DNA of 64,000 nucleotides from an uncultured Hyphomonadaceae bacterium (GCA_913058335.1 CAJXPX010000008.1:62001-126000), one strand, 5' to 3'. Counted from the stretch's first letter, positions 1 to 10,844 are shown. Notes: a model not told the origin generated them from the sequence alone. Made by a program: numbers and translations.

Positions 1-201
1 ACCCACAAAGCCGAACAAGCCGAAAACCTTATCGAGGCGCTTAAGCCGGATGAAGTCGTTCGCGACCAATCGATTTCTACCGTCATTTTAGCATGGCTCG
101 CTCAGCATGAAACGCCGCAGAGCGCGCCCGCCTTGCCGCTCTATTCCCGCGGACCGGACGCAAAACTCCCCGGCGGCATCAGCCCGCCAACTGCCGCGTA
201 A
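1..201 (+). CDS. tsaB: tRNA threonylcarbamoyladenosine biosynthesis protein TsaB, C-terminal part (5' truncated by window)
   Basis: Open frame 1 from base 1 (THKAEQAENLIEALKPDEVVRDQ...PLYSRGPDAKLPGGISPPTAA*). The stop overlaps the rimI start (TAATG). The C-terminal motif and the linkage to rimI fit TsaB. Confidence 0.7.
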   Translation, partial: THKAEQAENLIEALKPDEVVRDQSISTVILAWLAQHETPQSAPALPLYSRGPDAKLPGGISPPTAA

Positions 202-626
202 TGATACGCCGCCTTGGGCTGTCTGATGCGGTCGCCATGTCCACCCTTCACCGAAAGTCTTTCTCCGTCGGCTGGCCGCCTGCGGAAATGCGTCTGCATA
301 TCGAAAAAGACTTATGCCTCGGCCTCGGCGATCCCCTTGCCGCTTTTATTCTAGTGCAAATTGGAGGCGACCAAGCCGATATTCTCACCATTGCGACGCA
401 TCCCGATCACCGCCGTAAAGGTCTGGCTAGACAGCTCCTGACCAAAGCGGAAACCTGTCTCCGCGATCAGAAGGTGGAGACATTGTTTTTGGATGTTTCA
501 GAGTTAAACGACAACGCAAAATCGCTTTATAAATCCTGCGGTTATCAGGCTGTGGGGCGCCGCCCCCGATATTACCGCACACCGAATGGCCGCGTGGCGT
601 CGATTACCTTTTCAAAATCCCTATAA
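201..626 (+). CDS. rimI: Ribosomal protein alanine N-acetyltransferase (GNAT family)
   Basis: GNAT signature ILTIATHPDHRRKGLARQLL and NDNAKSLYKSCGYQAVGRRPRYY; follows tsaB directly. Confidence 0.85.
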   Translation: MIRRLGLSDAVAMSTLHRKSFSVGWPPAEMRLHIEKDLCLGLGDPLAAFILVQIGGDQADILTIATHPDHRRKGLARQLLTKAETCLRDQKVETLFLDVSELNDNAKSLYKSCGYQAVGRRPRYYRTPNGRVASITFSKSL

Positions 627-666
627 GTCTCTGGACGGCGGGGGTTATGGGTAGTAAACCTTAATC

Positions 667-1074
667 ATGCCAAATTGGATTGAAAAAAAATGTGCAGAAC
701 GTGGGCTCCGGATGACGGATCAACGCCGCATCATCGCGCAAGTTCTGTCAGACGCCGAAGATCATCCTGACGCCGAAGAACTTTACAGACGCGCCTCGGA
801 AAAAGACCCGAATATTTCGCTCGCCACTGTTTATCGGACCGTTCGCCTCTTTGCCGATGCCAATATTATCGAAACCCATGATTTCCGGGATGGCCGCGCG
901 CGCTACGAAACCGCCGACGCCGACCATCACGACCATTTGATTGATGTCGCCACGGGTGAGGTTATTGAGTTCATGGATGACGAAATCGAAAAGCTTCAGC
1001 ATAAAATTGCCGAAAGACTCGGTTATGAATTGGTCGATCACCGTTTGGAGCTATACGGGAAGAAGAAGAAATAG
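667..1074 (+). CDS. fur: Fur family ferric uptake transcriptional regulator
   Basis: MTDQRRIIAQVLSDAEDHPDAEELYRRA...SLATVYRTVRLF, and the metal-site region ADHHDHLIDVATGEVIEF. Confidence 0.9.
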   Translation: MPNWIEKKCAERGLRMTDQRRIIAQVLSDAEDHPDAEELYRRASEKDPNISLATVYRTVRLFADANIIETHDFRDGRARYETADADHHDHLIDVATGEVIEFMDDEIEKLQHKIAERLGYELVDHRLELYGKKKK

Positions 1075-1091
1075 CTCAAGAAGAAAGCCCA

Positions 1092-1382
1092 ATGCGCAGA
1101 CCATTAGTTGCTTTCTTTTGGACACCTTTCATATTCTCGGCCGCTTATGGTGTCTTCGGATTAGTTTTATGGTCTACGAAATTCTATTTTCAAAATGAGA
1201 AGTCGGTTCGATTTACAGAACATTTATTGGACGGTCTAACAGGTTTATCTGTAATCCTGCCCTTCGTCCTAATAGTTTCATTAATCGTCGCTCTATTGTG
1301 CTTACCGTTCTATTTTGTATTCAAGGAATCTAAATTAGAGGCCGCCGGGTTCACTCTTTTAATGAATGGTGGGGTCGGATAG
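1092..1382 (+). CDS. Small hypothetical membrane protein
   Basis: 96 aa ORF with two or three hydrophobic segments; no family recognised. Confidence 0.4.
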   Translation: MRRPLVAFFWTPFIFSAAYGVFGLVLWSTKFYFQNEKSVRFTEHLLDGLTGLSVILPFVLIVSLIVALLCLPFYFVFKESKLEAAGFTLLMNGGVG

Positions 1383-1395
1383 AGGCGTCCTAAAA

Positions 1396-2262
1396 TCACT
1401 CCGCCGCCAAAAGCGCTTCGGCGTCCCTTAATTCTTTCTCGAAATAGGCTTCATCCAATTCCCGCTGGCCATGCGGTTGCGTGTGCAGAATTTCCCAGCG
1501 CCCGTCATGGTGCTCGACCAACGCGGTGCAGCTTTCCACCCAGTCGCCATCATTCATATAGGTAATGCCGTCAATATCGCGCATTTCCGCGACATGGATA
1601 TGGCCGCAAATCGCGCCGTCAAAGCCTTTGCGTTGACAGTAATCGGCCACCTGTTCTTCGAAACTATGGATGAAATTCATCGCCCGCTTGGTGCGTTTCT
1701 TCAGGCTTTTGGAGAGTGACCAATATGGCAGGCCGAGCTTGCGCCGAATGAAATTCAGTTTCGTATTCACCCAGAGCAAAAGGTTATAGGCATTATCGCC
1801 CAGATGCATGATCCATTTGCGGTCGGCCCGCATCAGCCCGTCAAACATATCACCGTGAACGACCAGATAGCGTTTGCCGTCCTCGCCGATATGCACTTCG
1901 CGATTGGAAATTTTGACCTCGCCGAAATTGACCTTGAACCTCAGGAAGCCGCGGAGAAATTCGTCATGATTCCCCGCAATATAGCGGACATCGCTGCCGC
2001 GCTTGCTCGCGGTCAAAAGGCGGCGGATGACATTGGTGTGCGCTTGCGGCCAGAACCATTTTTTCTTGAGCCGCCAGCCATCGATAATATCCCCGACCAG
2101 ATAGAGCGTCTCGGCATTATGATGTTTGAGAAAATCACAGAGCGCGTCGGCCTGACACCCCTTGGAGCCGAGATGGACATCGGAAATAAACATCGCCCGA
2201 TAATCCGGTTTCGGAAAAGTTTTTTTCAAATCTTTACGAGGCGTCCCCATACTCCGCGCCAT
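1396..2262 (-). CDS. Metallophosphoesterase, UDP-2,3-diacylglucosamine diphosphatase-like
   Basis: Motifs FISDVHLGSKG, LVGDIIDGW, AGNHDE, VVHGDMFD, GHIHVAEMRDIDGITYMNDGDWVES. Confidence 0.8.
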   Translation of the reverse strand: MARSMGTPRKDLKKTFPKPDYRAMFISDVHLGSKGCQADALCDFLKHHNAETLYLVGDIIDGWRLKKKWFWPQAHTNVIRRLLTASKRGSDVRYIAGNHDEFLRGFLRFKVNFGEVKISNREVHIGEDGKRYLVVHGDMFDGLMRADRKWIMHLGDNAYNLLLWVNTKLNFIRRKLGLPYWSLSKSLKKRTKRAMNFIHSFEEQVADYCQRKGFDGAICGHIHVAEMRDIDGITYMNDGDWVESCTALVEHHDGRWEILHTQPHGQRELDEAYFEKELRDAEALLAAE

Positions 2263-2413
2263 AAGAGGAGTCTGTGACGGGCGTGTGACATATTTTTAAC
2301 GGTTATTCGTCAGTTCGGGTTAGAGGGGGGTGAGCGACATCACCGCAGAGCAAGCTTGCTCAATCCGTGCGTCTCGCCTATAGGCCGCCCACCAAACATC
2401 AGTGAGAACAATC

Positions 2414-3826
2414 ATGACGACGTCACCCCGCGAAAAAAACGCGCCCCGTGACATTGACGCTCCCGCAATTATTGCGGCCAAGCCCGATGTGACCAAGGCA
2501 AATTCCAAAAAAGTATTCATCAAGACCTATGGCTGTCAGATGAATGTCTATGACAGCGAGCGTATGGCCGATGTGCTGGCGCCGATTGGCTATGCCCCGA
2601 CCGACGCGCCGGATCACGCCGACCTCGTCATTCTCAATACCTGCCACATTCGCGAAAAGGCCGCCGAAAAAGTCTATTCAGAGCTGGGCCGCATTCGGAA
2701 ATATAAAGAAACAAACAAACCCGACATGAAAGTCGCCGTGGCGGGCTGCGTCGCGCAGGCCGAAGGCGCAGAGATCATGTCCCGCGCGCCTGTCGTCGAT
2801 ATGGTGCTCGGCCCGCAAACCTATCACAAGCTCCCGGAAATGATTGCCAAGGTGCATCGCGGCACAGGGCAGGTTCTGGAAACCGAATTCGATACGCTGG
2901 AAAAATTCGACGAATTGCCCGAGCTGCGCCAGCCTAAAGGCTTTTCGAGCTTTCTGACCATTCAGGAAGGTTGCGATAAATTCTGCACGTTCTGCGTGGT
3001 GCCCTATACGCGCGGCGCCGAAGTCAGCCGCTCTGTCGCCCATGTCGTCGCGGAAGCGCGCCAGCTCGCCGCCCATGGCGTTCGCGAAATCACCCTTATC
3101 GGGCAAAACGTAAATGCCTATAACGGCGTCGGCGAAGACGGTAAGGAATGGACGCTCGGCCAGTTAATTCGTCACGTCGCCCTCATCGGCGGAATTGACC
3201 GCATCCGCTTCACGACCTCCCATCCCCGCGATATGGATGATGACCTCATTGAGACATTGGGCAATGAACCCAAGCTGATGCCTTATCTGCATCTGCCGAT
3301 TCAGGCGGGGTCGAACAAAGTTCTCCACGCCATGAACCGAGGTCATAGCTATGCCGAGTATAAAGACTTAATTGCGAAAATCCGCGCGGCCCGTCCTGAC
3401 ATTGCATTGTCCGGTGATTTTATTGTTGGCTTCCCGGGAGAAACCGAAACAGACTTCCAGCAAACAATGAAATGTGTCGAGGAAATCGGCTATGGCAGTT
3501 CATTTTCATTTAAATATTCCGTCCGCCCCGGCACGCCCGGCGCCGGCCTGCCGCGCCAGGTTCCCGAAGACGAAAAACAGGACCGTCTCGTCCGGCTGCA
3601 AGCCTTGCTCTATCAGCAGCAACAGGATTTCAATAAATCCCTTATTGGGCGGACCTTGTCTGTTCTGGTCGAAGGCGTCGGCCGCAAAGATGATCAACTC
3701 TTTGGCCGTAGCCCGTATTTGCAAGGCACGCATTTTGACGGGCCAAAAGATCTGGTTGGGCAAATCGTGGACGTAAAAATTACGGATGCCGGACGCAATA
3801 GTCTGGTCGGAAAATTAGCGGTATAA
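2414..3826 (+). CDS. miaB: tRNA-2-methylthio-N6-dimethylallyladenosine synthase MiaB
   Basis: [15 protein letters not shown], radical SAM motif [17 protein letters not shown]-terminal TRAM-like region. The ORF extends to a GTG at 2402; the ATG at 2414 is preferred. Confidence 0.95.
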   Translation: MTTSPREKNAPRDIDAPAIIAAKPDVTKANSKKVFIKTYGCQMNVYDSERMADVLAPIGYAPTDAPDHADLVILNTCHIREKAAEKVYSELGRIRKYKETNKPDMKVAVAGCVAQAEGAEIMSRAPVVDMVLGPQTYHKLPEMIAKVHRGTGQVLETEFDTLEKFDELPELRQPKGFSSFLTIQEGCDKFCTFCVVPYTRGAEVSRSVAHVVAEARQLAAHGVREITLIGQNVNAYNGVGEDGKEWTLGQLIRHVALIGGIDRIRFTTSHPRDMDDDLIETLGNEPKLMPYLHLPIQAGSNKVLHAMNRGHSYAEYKDLIAKIRAARPDIALSGDFIVGFPGETETDFQQTMKCVEEIGYGSSFSFKYSVRPGTPGAGLPRQVPEDEKQDRLVRLQALLYQQQQDFNKSLIGRTLSVLVEGVGRKDDQLFGRSPYLQGTHFDGPKDLVGQIVDVKITDAGRNSLVGKLAV

Positions 3827-3883
3827 CAAAAGCTTGAGTAAATGGCGCTTGCACGCCTGAATTAGTTCCTTAAAACTCATTCT

Positions 3884-5341
3884 ATGCAAGATACATCTCA
3901 AGACGCTCCGCAAACCGAGACGCAAGACGCCCCTCCACCGCCGCAAGTGCCCGAGGAAAATGGGCAAGAACTCGCCAATCAGACTCCGCAGGAAATCTTT
4001 GCGGATGTCCGGGATTGGGCGCTGGAGACATGGGATCAATTATTGTCCCTCTCTACGATTTGGCAAATTCTAGCCGTTGTCATGGCCATTGGTTTAGGTT
4101 GGCTCGCCTCCCGCAGACCGCAAAAAAGTCTTGAGTCACGGCGGGATAAACGCGACCGCACTGACATCCTTTACCGCATTTACAATGCGCTGGCCGGCGT
4201 TATGTGGCCGGTCTGTATCGTTATTTTCCTCTGGGTTGGGGTTTTGGCTTTTGGCGCCGCTGGCCTGCCGGATGATATTTTACGAATTGTTGCCAGTCTG
4301 ACAAATGCGGCCATTATCGTCCGCCTCCTGACAAAGAATATGGCTGATGGCCCGCTTCGTACCCTTATTGCGGTGACCGCCTGGGGCATTGCCGCGCTTT
4401 ATATCCTCAAACTTCTCGACCCTGTTACCAACGCACTGGATAGCGCCGCCCTGTCCGTCGGCGGGACGCGGATATCCGTTTTACAGGTCATCACCAGCAT
4501 CATCCTCGCCATTGGCGCCCTCTGGATTGGCCGGATTGCGGGCGACGCGGCGCAAAGCCAGCTTCGGTCCTCTGACCGCCTAACCCCGTCCATGTCCGGT
4601 CTATTGGGCCAAGTCGCTAAAATCGGCCTGATGATATTAGCCGTGATCGTCGCGCTCGGCTCTGTCGGTATTCCGATCACCGCCTTTGCGGTTCTGGCCA
4701 GTGCCATTGGTGTTGGTATCGGTTTTGGACTCCAGTCTATTTTCTCCAACTTTATTTCGGGCATTATTATTCTGTTCGAAAAATCAATTAAGGTCGGAGA
4801 CTTTATTGAATTGCAATCCGGCGTTCGCGGGCAAGTCCGCGAAATTAATATCCGCTCCACGCTCGTGACGACAAATGACTCGGTCGACATTCTGGTGCCG
4901 AACGAAGAATTTATTAAAGCTCAGGTTATTAACTGGACGCTGCGCGATCCGCGCCGCCGATTGCGGGTTCCATTTGGCGTTGCTTATGGAGTGGATAAAG
5001 ACATCGTCAAAAAAGCCGGTTTAGAAGCGGCTGCGGCCGTAGATTGGACCGACACCGAGACCAAAGGCCATGAACCACAAGTTTGGCTAATTGAGTTTGG
5101 CGATTCCAGTCTAAATTTTGAACTTGTTGTCTGGCTAAAAGAAGACGCCGTGAAACGTCCGGCCCGCGTCGAAGCTGATTATAATTGGGAACTACATACC
5201 GCGCTCGCTAAATACGATCTCGAAATTCCATTCCCGCAGCGCGATATTAATATCCGCCAGCCCGCAGAACTCACTGTGCGTATGGCAGAGGGGCCGAAAA
5301 AGGACGAGAAGAAAAAGGTCGAGAAAAAGGAAACAAAATAA
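3884..5341 (+). CDS. Mechanosensitive ion channel family protein (MscS/MscK-like)
   Basis: MscS core: TAFAVLASAIGVGIGFGLQSIFSNFISGIIILFEKSIKVGDFIEL...VNIRSTLVTTNDSVDILVPNEEFI; multiple TM segments upstream; charged Lys-rich tail. Confidence 0.85.
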   Translation: MQDTSQDAPQTETQDAPPPPQVPEENGQELANQTPQEIFADVRDWALETWDQLLSLSTIWQILAVVMAIGLGWLASRRPQKSLESRRDKRDRTDILYRIYNALAGVMWPVCIVIFLWVGVLAFGAAGLPDDILRIVASLTNAAIIVRLLTKNMADGPLRTLIAVTAWGIAALYILKLLDPVTNALDSAALSVGGTRISVLQVITSIILAIGALWIGRIAGDAAQSQLRSSDRLTPSMSGLLGQVAKIGLMILAVIVALGSVGIPITAFAVLASAIGVGIGFGLQSIFSNFISGIIILFEKSIKVGDFIELQSGVRGQVREINIRSTLVTTNDSVDILVPNEEFIKAQVINWTLRDPRRRLRVPFGVAYGVDKDIVKKAGLEAAAAVDWTDTETKGHEPQVWLIEFGDSSLNFELVVWLKEDAVKRPARVEADYNWELHTALAKYDLEIPFPQRDINIRQPAELTVRMAEGPKKDEKKKVEKKETK

Positions 5342-5434
5342 AGCCCGCCTGAATTTCAGGCCGCGGCGCTCTCGTCATAAAACGAATACAGAATCGCTCT
5401 CGCCTTTTGCTCTCATCACTCCTATCTAGGGATT

Positions 5435-6436
5435 ATGTCGAAACAAACCGAAATACTCGAATTTACTGATGCGGATCTGGTGCGCAGACTGTGCGGGCCG
5501 AACCATGCCAATCTGGCGCTTATCGAAGAAGCCTTTGGCGTCTATCTCGAAGCGCCCGGCACGGATGTTCATATAAATGGGGATACGCCAAGCCGCGCGC
5601 GCGCCGGAGAGCTTATCAAGGAAATCTATCAGCGATTGGAGCGCGGCTGGCCGTGCGGGCCGTCCGATATACGGGCGCTTATCCGCGCTATGGGAAAAGG
5701 CAAAGTCAAGGCAGCCAGCGTCGAGGCGATTATTCCGTTCCCGCGCCGGTCCCCTATTATTCCGAAAACGCCGCGTCAGGAAAAATTCATCAACGCCATG
5801 CGCGATGATACGATTATCTTCGGCGTCGGCCCGGCCGGAACGGGGAAAACCTTTCTCGCCACCGCTTACGGCGCGTCTCTTCTGGCGCGCGGCGAAGTGG
5901 CCCGGTTCATTGCCTGCCGCCCCGCTGTCGAAGCAGGCGAACGGCTTGGCTTTCTTCCCGGCGATCTGAATGAAAAAGTTGATCCTTATATGCAGCCTAT
6001 CTGGGATGCGCTTCACATGGTATTGGGCCGCGACGAAGTTGATCGCCGAAAAGCCGCCGGAGATATCGAAGTTGCCCCGCTCGCCTTTATGCGGGGGCGG
6101 ACCCTATCAGACGCTTTTGTGGTGATTGACGAAGCGCAGAACGCGACCATTCCGCAAATGAAAATGGTGCTGACGCGTTTAGGGGAGCGGGCCAAATATG
6201 CGGTCACGGGCGACCCTAGCCAATCTGACCTGCCCTATAATCAAACCTCCGGCTTAGCTCATGCCCTGACTATTCTTGGCGATATTAAAGGCATCAGCCA
6301 GATCAAGTTTCTGGCCAGCGATGTCGTGCGTCATCCTCTGGTCGGTAAAATTGTTAATGCCTACGAAAATGACGCGAAGCCTAATCAGACCTCCCACAAA
6401 GAGATCCAGGGTAAAGAAGCCAAGAATAAGGATTAG
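5435..6436 (+). CDS. phoH: PhoH family ATPase
   Basis: GVGPAGTGKTFLA Walker A, RPAVEAGERLGFLPGDLNEKVDPYMQPIWDAL, FVVIDEAQNATIPQMKMVLTRLG; followed by ybeY. Confidence 0.92.
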   Translation: MSKQTEILEFTDADLVRRLCGPNHANLALIEEAFGVYLEAPGTDVHINGDTPSRARAGELIKEIYQRLERGWPCGPSDIRALIRAMGKGKVKAASVEAIIPFPRRSPIIPKTPRQEKFINAMRDDTIIFGVGPAGTGKTFLATAYGASLLARGEVARFIACRPAVEAGERLGFLPGDLNEKVDPYMQPIWDALHMVLGRDEVDRRKAAGDIEVAPLAFMRGRTLSDAFVVIDEAQNATIPQMKMVLTRLGERAKYAVTGDPSQSDLPYNQTSGLAHALTILGDIKGISQIKFLASDVVRHPLVGKIVNAYENDAKPNQTSHKEIQGKEAKNKD

Positions 6437-6460
6437 TCGTCGTCCGTTATTATAGAATTC

Positions 6461-6922
6461 ATGACCCCAATTCCGTTTGAAATCGATATTTTCCGGCAAT
6501 CTGGCGATTGGCCTGAATGTAAGTTGTTGGTTCACAAGGCCGTCGCATCTGTCTGGAGCCAACTGACGGTGCCGCGCGCCGGCGAATTGTCTGTGGCCTT
6601 GTCGGATGACGCCTATGTACAGACGTTGAACCGCGACTATCGCCATAAAGACACCCCAACCAATGTCCTGTCCTTTCCGGTCGCTGAATCTGCGCCACTG
6701 CTTGGCGATATTGTTTTAGCGCTTGAAACCGTGCAGAGAGAGGCGAAAGAAAAGTCCATTTCCTTTGAAGATCATCTGACGCATTTGATCATTCATGGTT
6801 TTTTACATCTTCAGGGCTATGACCACGAAAAAGACGACGACGCCAAAATTATGGAAGATCTTGAAATTCGCGCTTTGAGCGCATTGGCGATTGACAATCC
6901 TTATGAAACTGACGAATTTTAA
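6461..6922 (+). CDS. ybeY: Endoribonuclease YbeY (rRNA maturation factor)
   Basis: LNRDYRHKDTPTNVLSFP and the HGFLHLQGYDHEKDDD (HxxxHxxGxDH) motif. Confidence 0.93.
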   Translation: MTPIPFEIDIFRQSGDWPECKLLVHKAVASVWSQLTVPRAGELSVALSDDAYVQTLNRDYRHKDTPTNVLSFPVAESAPLLGDIVLALETVQREAKEKSISFEDHLTHLIIHGFLHLQGYDHEKDDDAKIMEDLEIRALSALAIDNPYETDEF

Positions 6923-6927
6923 CCATT

Positions 6928-7842
6928 ATGAGTGATGCCCCTTCTGAACCCGGACTTTTCAGCCGACTTTTTAATCGGTCAGCCCCCGAGGATACACCGG
7001 AATCCGAAGACGAAGACAGTCCTTCGGGACGATCGGCCCAACACCAGGAATTGATGATGAGTGCGGCGGAGCGGTTTCACCTGCTCCGTGTAGACGATGT
7101 CATGGTGCCGCGCGCCAATATTGTCGCTGTGGAAAACGGCGCCACTCTGACGGAGCTCTCTCAAGCTTTGAAAGATGCCGGTCATTCCCGCCTTCCCGTT
7201 TATAAAGAAACGCTCGATGATCCGGTCGGCATGGTTCATATCAAAGACGTGCTGCCCTATTTAATGCTCAATGCCAAAGGGCGCTCGGGCAAAACTTATC
7301 CGAATAAGAAAGTCATTCAATATATCCGCCGCCCGGTTTTATTTGTGCCGCCTTCCATGCTTGCTCAGGATCTCTTGCGGCGGATGCAGGCACGTCGGTC
7401 CCATATGGCGATTGTTGTCGATGAATATGGCGGGACGGATGGTCTGGTGACGATTGAAGATTTGATTGAACCAATTGTCGGCGATATTGATGATGAACAT
7501 GATGAGCTGGAGCCGCAGGTTCAGCGCATAGCCGGATTGAACGGACGTATTGTCTGGGAAGCCGATGCCCGTATCTCCATTGATAGTTTCGAAGAAACAT
7601 TGGGCCGGGAATTCGCAACACCGGACGAAGAAGAAGATGTTGATACGCTGGGCGGCCTCGTCTTCACAATGGCCGGACGTGTTCCCGAGCGCGGCGAAAT
7701 TATTAAACATGCCGATGGTCTGGAATTTGAAATTACCGACGCCGATCCGCGCCGGGTTAAAAGCCTGCGCATTACCGATACGCGCGACGGAGAGCCGGAG
7801 TCTGCCGAAAACTCTTCTACGCCTACCTTACCTGTGGCTTGA
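6928..7842 (+). CDS. CBS-domain transporter-associated protein (CorC/TlyC family)
   Basis: Two CBS domains ([14 protein letters not shown]...; [31 protein letters not shown]) and a CorC_HlyC C-terminal domain. Confidence 0.88.
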   Translation: MSDAPSEPGLFSRLFNRSAPEDTPESEDEDSPSGRSAQHQELMMSAAERFHLLRVDDVMVPRANIVAVENGATLTELSQALKDAGHSRLPVYKETLDDPVGMVHIKDVLPYLMLNAKGRSGKTYPNKKVIQYIRRPVLFVPPSMLAQDLLRRMQARRSHMAIVVDEYGGTDGLVTIEDLIEPIVGDIDDEHDELEPQVQRIAGLNGRIVWEADARISIDSFEETLGREFATPDEEEDVDTLGGLVFTMAGRVPERGEIIKHADGLEFEITDADPRRVKSLRITDTRDGEPESAENSSTPTLPVA

Positions 7843-7868
7843 TTTAATTCTCTTAAAGCGATCCCTAT

Positions 7869-9521
7869 ATGCATGACAAAGCCGCCCCCCATCCGAACCC
7901 GCCTTTTCTGCTGAAAACGTCCGGATGGTCAGGCCGCTTTGTAAGTTTCGTCATAGGCGGACTTTGCGTTTTGGGGCAGGCTCCGCTGCATATTTGGCCC
8001 CTCGCTTTGATCGGCTTCGCGTTACTCTTTATGCGCCTGCAATGGGCCTCTACAGCCGACAGAGCCGGCCGCACCGGCTTCGGAGCGGCCTTCTGGTTTG
8101 CGCTGGGGTATTTCGGCCTCGGCGTGTTTTGGATCGGCGAGGCATTTATTGCGCGCGGCCCGGCCTTTATTCCGGTCATGTTTCCAATGGTCTTTGGGCT
8201 AGCGGCCCTTTTGTCAATATTTTGGGGGATCGCCGGATGGGCTCTTGCCAAAGGGCGGTTTACGCCGGGATGGGCGCAACTCGCCTTCATCGCCTTTTTC
8301 ACGATCGCCGAATATCTGCGCGGTTATTTGTTTGGCGGTTTTCCTTGGAACATGCCGGGTTATATCTTTCCGGCGGGCGGAGCGTTTTCACAAGGCGCGG
8401 CGCTCTGGACGATATATGGACAGACCGTTCTGGTCTTTGGAATAAGCGCGGCTTTGGCCAGCGCGGTTTTCTCTTCAAAAAAGATAATTCCCGCTCTGGC
8501 CTTTCTCGTCGCGCTTGCCGGACTGTACGGCTTTGGCTCTCTGCGGCTTTCCAATGCGGCCATTACGATGCAGGACGATGTAACCCTTCGGCTTGTCTCC
8601 GTTCCATTCAATCAAGCCGACCGGTTTGAGAATGAAAAAAGCAATCAGATCGTTGAGGCTTTTATAGCGGAAAGCCTCGTTCAGGACGAAGCGGGGCCAA
8701 ATACCACCTCGTTGGAAGAGGTCACTCATATCATTTGGCCCGAGGGCGCGATTAATGGCCTGGCAATGGAAAACCAAGGCTTCTTGGATTATTTAGGCCG
8801 CAACCTCGCCGCGCGGCTAAATGGCGATCTTCCTGTCTGGATATTTAATTCTTTGCGGCACGAACAAGCTGACCCCGAAACAAATCGCCAAGTCGAGGAT
8901 TATTACAATAGTTCCGTCGCTGTGACATTTAATTCCCAAGGCATTCCATTCGTGTCCGGATTTAATGATAAAAAGCGTCTTGTTCCGTTCGGGGAATTTA
9001 TCCCGTTCGGAAAATGGATGGAGCGTAAAAATGTCCCTGTCATTTCTACATCTCTTATGTCCATCTCGGCGGCCAAGAATAAAACGCTCACACACTATCC
9101 GGGCCTGCCCATGGGAAGTCCGCAAATTTGTTATGAAATTATTTTCCCCGGTTTGACGCCGCCTCCAAAAGACGAGGTGAAACCGGAATTTATTCTCAAT
9201 CAATCCAATGATGCGTGGTTCGGACAAAGCTGGGGACCGGAGCAACACGCAAACATCGCGCGATACCGCGCCATTGAGGAGGGGCTGCCCTTAATACGTG
9301 CCGCGTCAAACGGCGTCACCGCCATCATTGATCCATATGGACGGATTTTGGCGCAAACCAATCGGGAGGTTTCTTCACATATTGATAGCCCTCTCCCTAA
9401 ACCATTGAACTTTCAACTAAATTCGAGGGTGTCCATTTTTGTCATTTTCTTGCTAGTTTTAGTATTATCGCTATTATGTTTCCTATTGGGGCGGCCTCGT
9501 AACAGGCTCGCTATAATTTAA
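7869..9521 (+). CDS. lnt: Apolipoprotein N-acyltransferase
   Basis: N-terminal TM region plus a nitrilase-like domain (IIWPEGAIN..., LVPFGEFIPF, QICYEIIFPG, NQSNDAWFG..., RAASNGVTAIIDPYGRI). Confidence 0.92.
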   Translation: MHDKAAPHPNPPFLLKTSGWSGRFVSFVIGGLCVLGQAPLHIWPLALIGFALLFMRLQWASTADRAGRTGFGAAFWFALGYFGLGVFWIGEAFIARGPAFIPVMFPMVFGLAALLSIFWGIAGWALAKGRFTPGWAQLAFIAFFTIAEYLRGYLFGGFPWNMPGYIFPAGGAFSQGAALWTIYGQTVLVFGISAALASAVFSSKKIIPALAFLVALAGLYGFGSLRLSNAAITMQDDVTLRLVSVPFNQADRFENEKSNQIVEAFIAESLVQDEAGPNTTSLEEVTHIIWPEGAINGLAMENQGFLDYLGRNLAARLNGDLPVWIFNSLRHEQADPETNRQVEDYYNSSVAVTFNSQGIPFVSGFNDKKRLVPFGEFIPFGKWMERKNVPVISTSLMSISAAKNKTLTHYPGLPMGSPQICYEIIFPGLTPPPKDEVKPEFILNQSNDAWFGQSWGPEQHANIARYRAIEEGLPLIRAASNGVTAIIDPYGRILAQTNREVSSHIDSPLPKPLNFQLNSRVSIFVIFLLVLVLSLLCFLLGRPRNRLAII

Positions 9522-9583
9522 TCGTTCGACCCAAATCCGGTGGGGGCACCGTAGGCACCGAACATTTAAGGGAAGCATTTATT

Positions 9584-10012
9584 GTGAAAGATACGAAACA
9601 CGCGCCACGCGCGGCCAACCCAGTGGACGTGCATGTTGGCACGCGCCTTCGTTTGCGCCGTCAAATTCTAAAAATGAGCCAAGAGAAATTAGGCGACAAA
9701 TTAGGCGTCACGTTTCAACAGATTCAGAAATATGAGCGTGGATCAAATCGGGTTGGCGCCAGCCGGCTTTGGAAAATTTCTCAAGTTTTGGATGTGCCTG
9801 TAAATTTCTTTTTTGACGGTCTATCCGACAACTACAAAGCCGGGCAATTTGCCGAAGATGATCAAATGCCAATTGTCTATGATTTTATAAATAGCACGGA
9901 CGGCGTGTCTTTGGCCAAAGCAGTTAGCCAAATCAAATCCAAGGCTGTCCGCCGCCAACTTCTGGAACTCGCCCGCGCTATGGCTAAGGCGAGCGACGAA
10001 GAAGAAGAGTGA
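9584..10012 (+). CDS. XRE/Cro-CI family helix-turn-helix transcriptional regulator
   Basis: VGTRLRLRRQILKMSQEKLGDKLGVTFQQIQKYERGSNRVGASRLWKISQVLDVPVNFFFDG; GTG start; alphaproteobacterial lnt-linked HTH family. Confidence 0.88.
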   Translation: MKDTKHAPRAANPVDVHVGTRLRLRRQILKMSQEKLGDKLGVTFQQIQKYERGSNRVGASRLWKISQVLDVPVNFFFDGLSDNYKAGQFAEDDQMPIVYDFINSTDGVSLAKAVSQIKSKAVRRQLLELARAMAKASDEEEE

Positions 10013-10086
10013 GCCAAGCCCTTAATCTCAATCTCGTCTGAACAACCCTCTGGTTTTCCAGCAGGGGTTTCGCTATGGGCGCGACC

Positions 10087-10764
10087 ATGACTTATAACCG
10101 CGAAACGGAACAATTCCGCACCTTTGGACGAACCAAGGGACGGGCGCTGACGCCGACCCAACAAGAGGTGATGGACCGGATCTACCCCGAAGTTCGGTGG
10201 GAGAGTGCAAAAGACGGAGCCAAACCAAGAGATCGCCCACTCTGGCTAGAGGTCGGCTTCGGCGCCGGCGAGCACCTCGCCCATCAAGGCCGTCAAAACC
10301 CGGACGTGGACATCTTAGGCGCGGAACCTTTTCTCAACGGCGTAGCGAAGGCCGTCTATCATATCGATGAAAATAACCTCTCTAATATCCGCTTATATCA
10401 AGGCGACGTCCGTACGGTATTAAATGACCTGCCAGATAATTCCCTCGACCGCGTCTTTGTATTATTTCCAGATCCGTGGACCAAGACTCGGCATCACAAA
10501 CGCCGATTAATTAATGAAGATTTTCTATCTGAAATCCACCGCGTTTTAAAACCCGGCGCAGAGTTTCGATTTGCCAGCGATATTATTCACTATGTCGACT
10601 GGACTTTGACTCGCCTCTATAAAATGGGTGGCTTTGACTGGCCCGCCAAATCCATTGAGGATTGGCGCGTTCCGCCGCATGACTGGTGCCCCACGCGATA
10701 TGAAGCCAAAGCAAAACGCGAAGGCCGGGAGTGTCATTATTTCCGGTTTGTCAAACGCGTATGA
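10087..10764 (+). CDS. trmB: tRNA (guanosine(46)-N7)-methyltransferase
   Basis: LEVGFGAGEHLAHQG, FPDPWTKTRHHKRRL, and FRFASDIIHYVDW. An upstream in-frame ATG exists at 10075. Confidence 0.92.
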   Translation: MTYNRETEQFRTFGRTKGRALTPTQQEVMDRIYPEVRWESAKDGAKPRDRPLWLEVGFGAGEHLAHQGRQNPDVDILGAEPFLNGVAKAVYHIDENNLSNIRLYQGDVRTVLNDLPDNSLDRVFVLFPDPWTKTRHHKRRLINEDFLSEIHRVLKPGAEFRFASDIIHYVDWTLTRLYKMGGFDWPAKSIEDWRVPPHDWCPTRYEAKAKREGRECHYFRFVKRV

Positions 10765-10844
10765 GGGAATAAAATCCAACTTGCCTGAAACCGTTTCGCG
10801 GTTCAGACATTATATTAGTTTCTGAAATTAATTCACGGATTTTC

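Noticed and set aside
9400-9416. AACCATTGAACTTTCAA, identical over 17 nt to the site upstream of the MarR-like gene (30633-30649)
   Set aside because: It lies inside the lnt coding region encoding a plausible PLNFQL segment. A single 17-mer match is not far from chance in 64 kb, so it was not counted as an operator.
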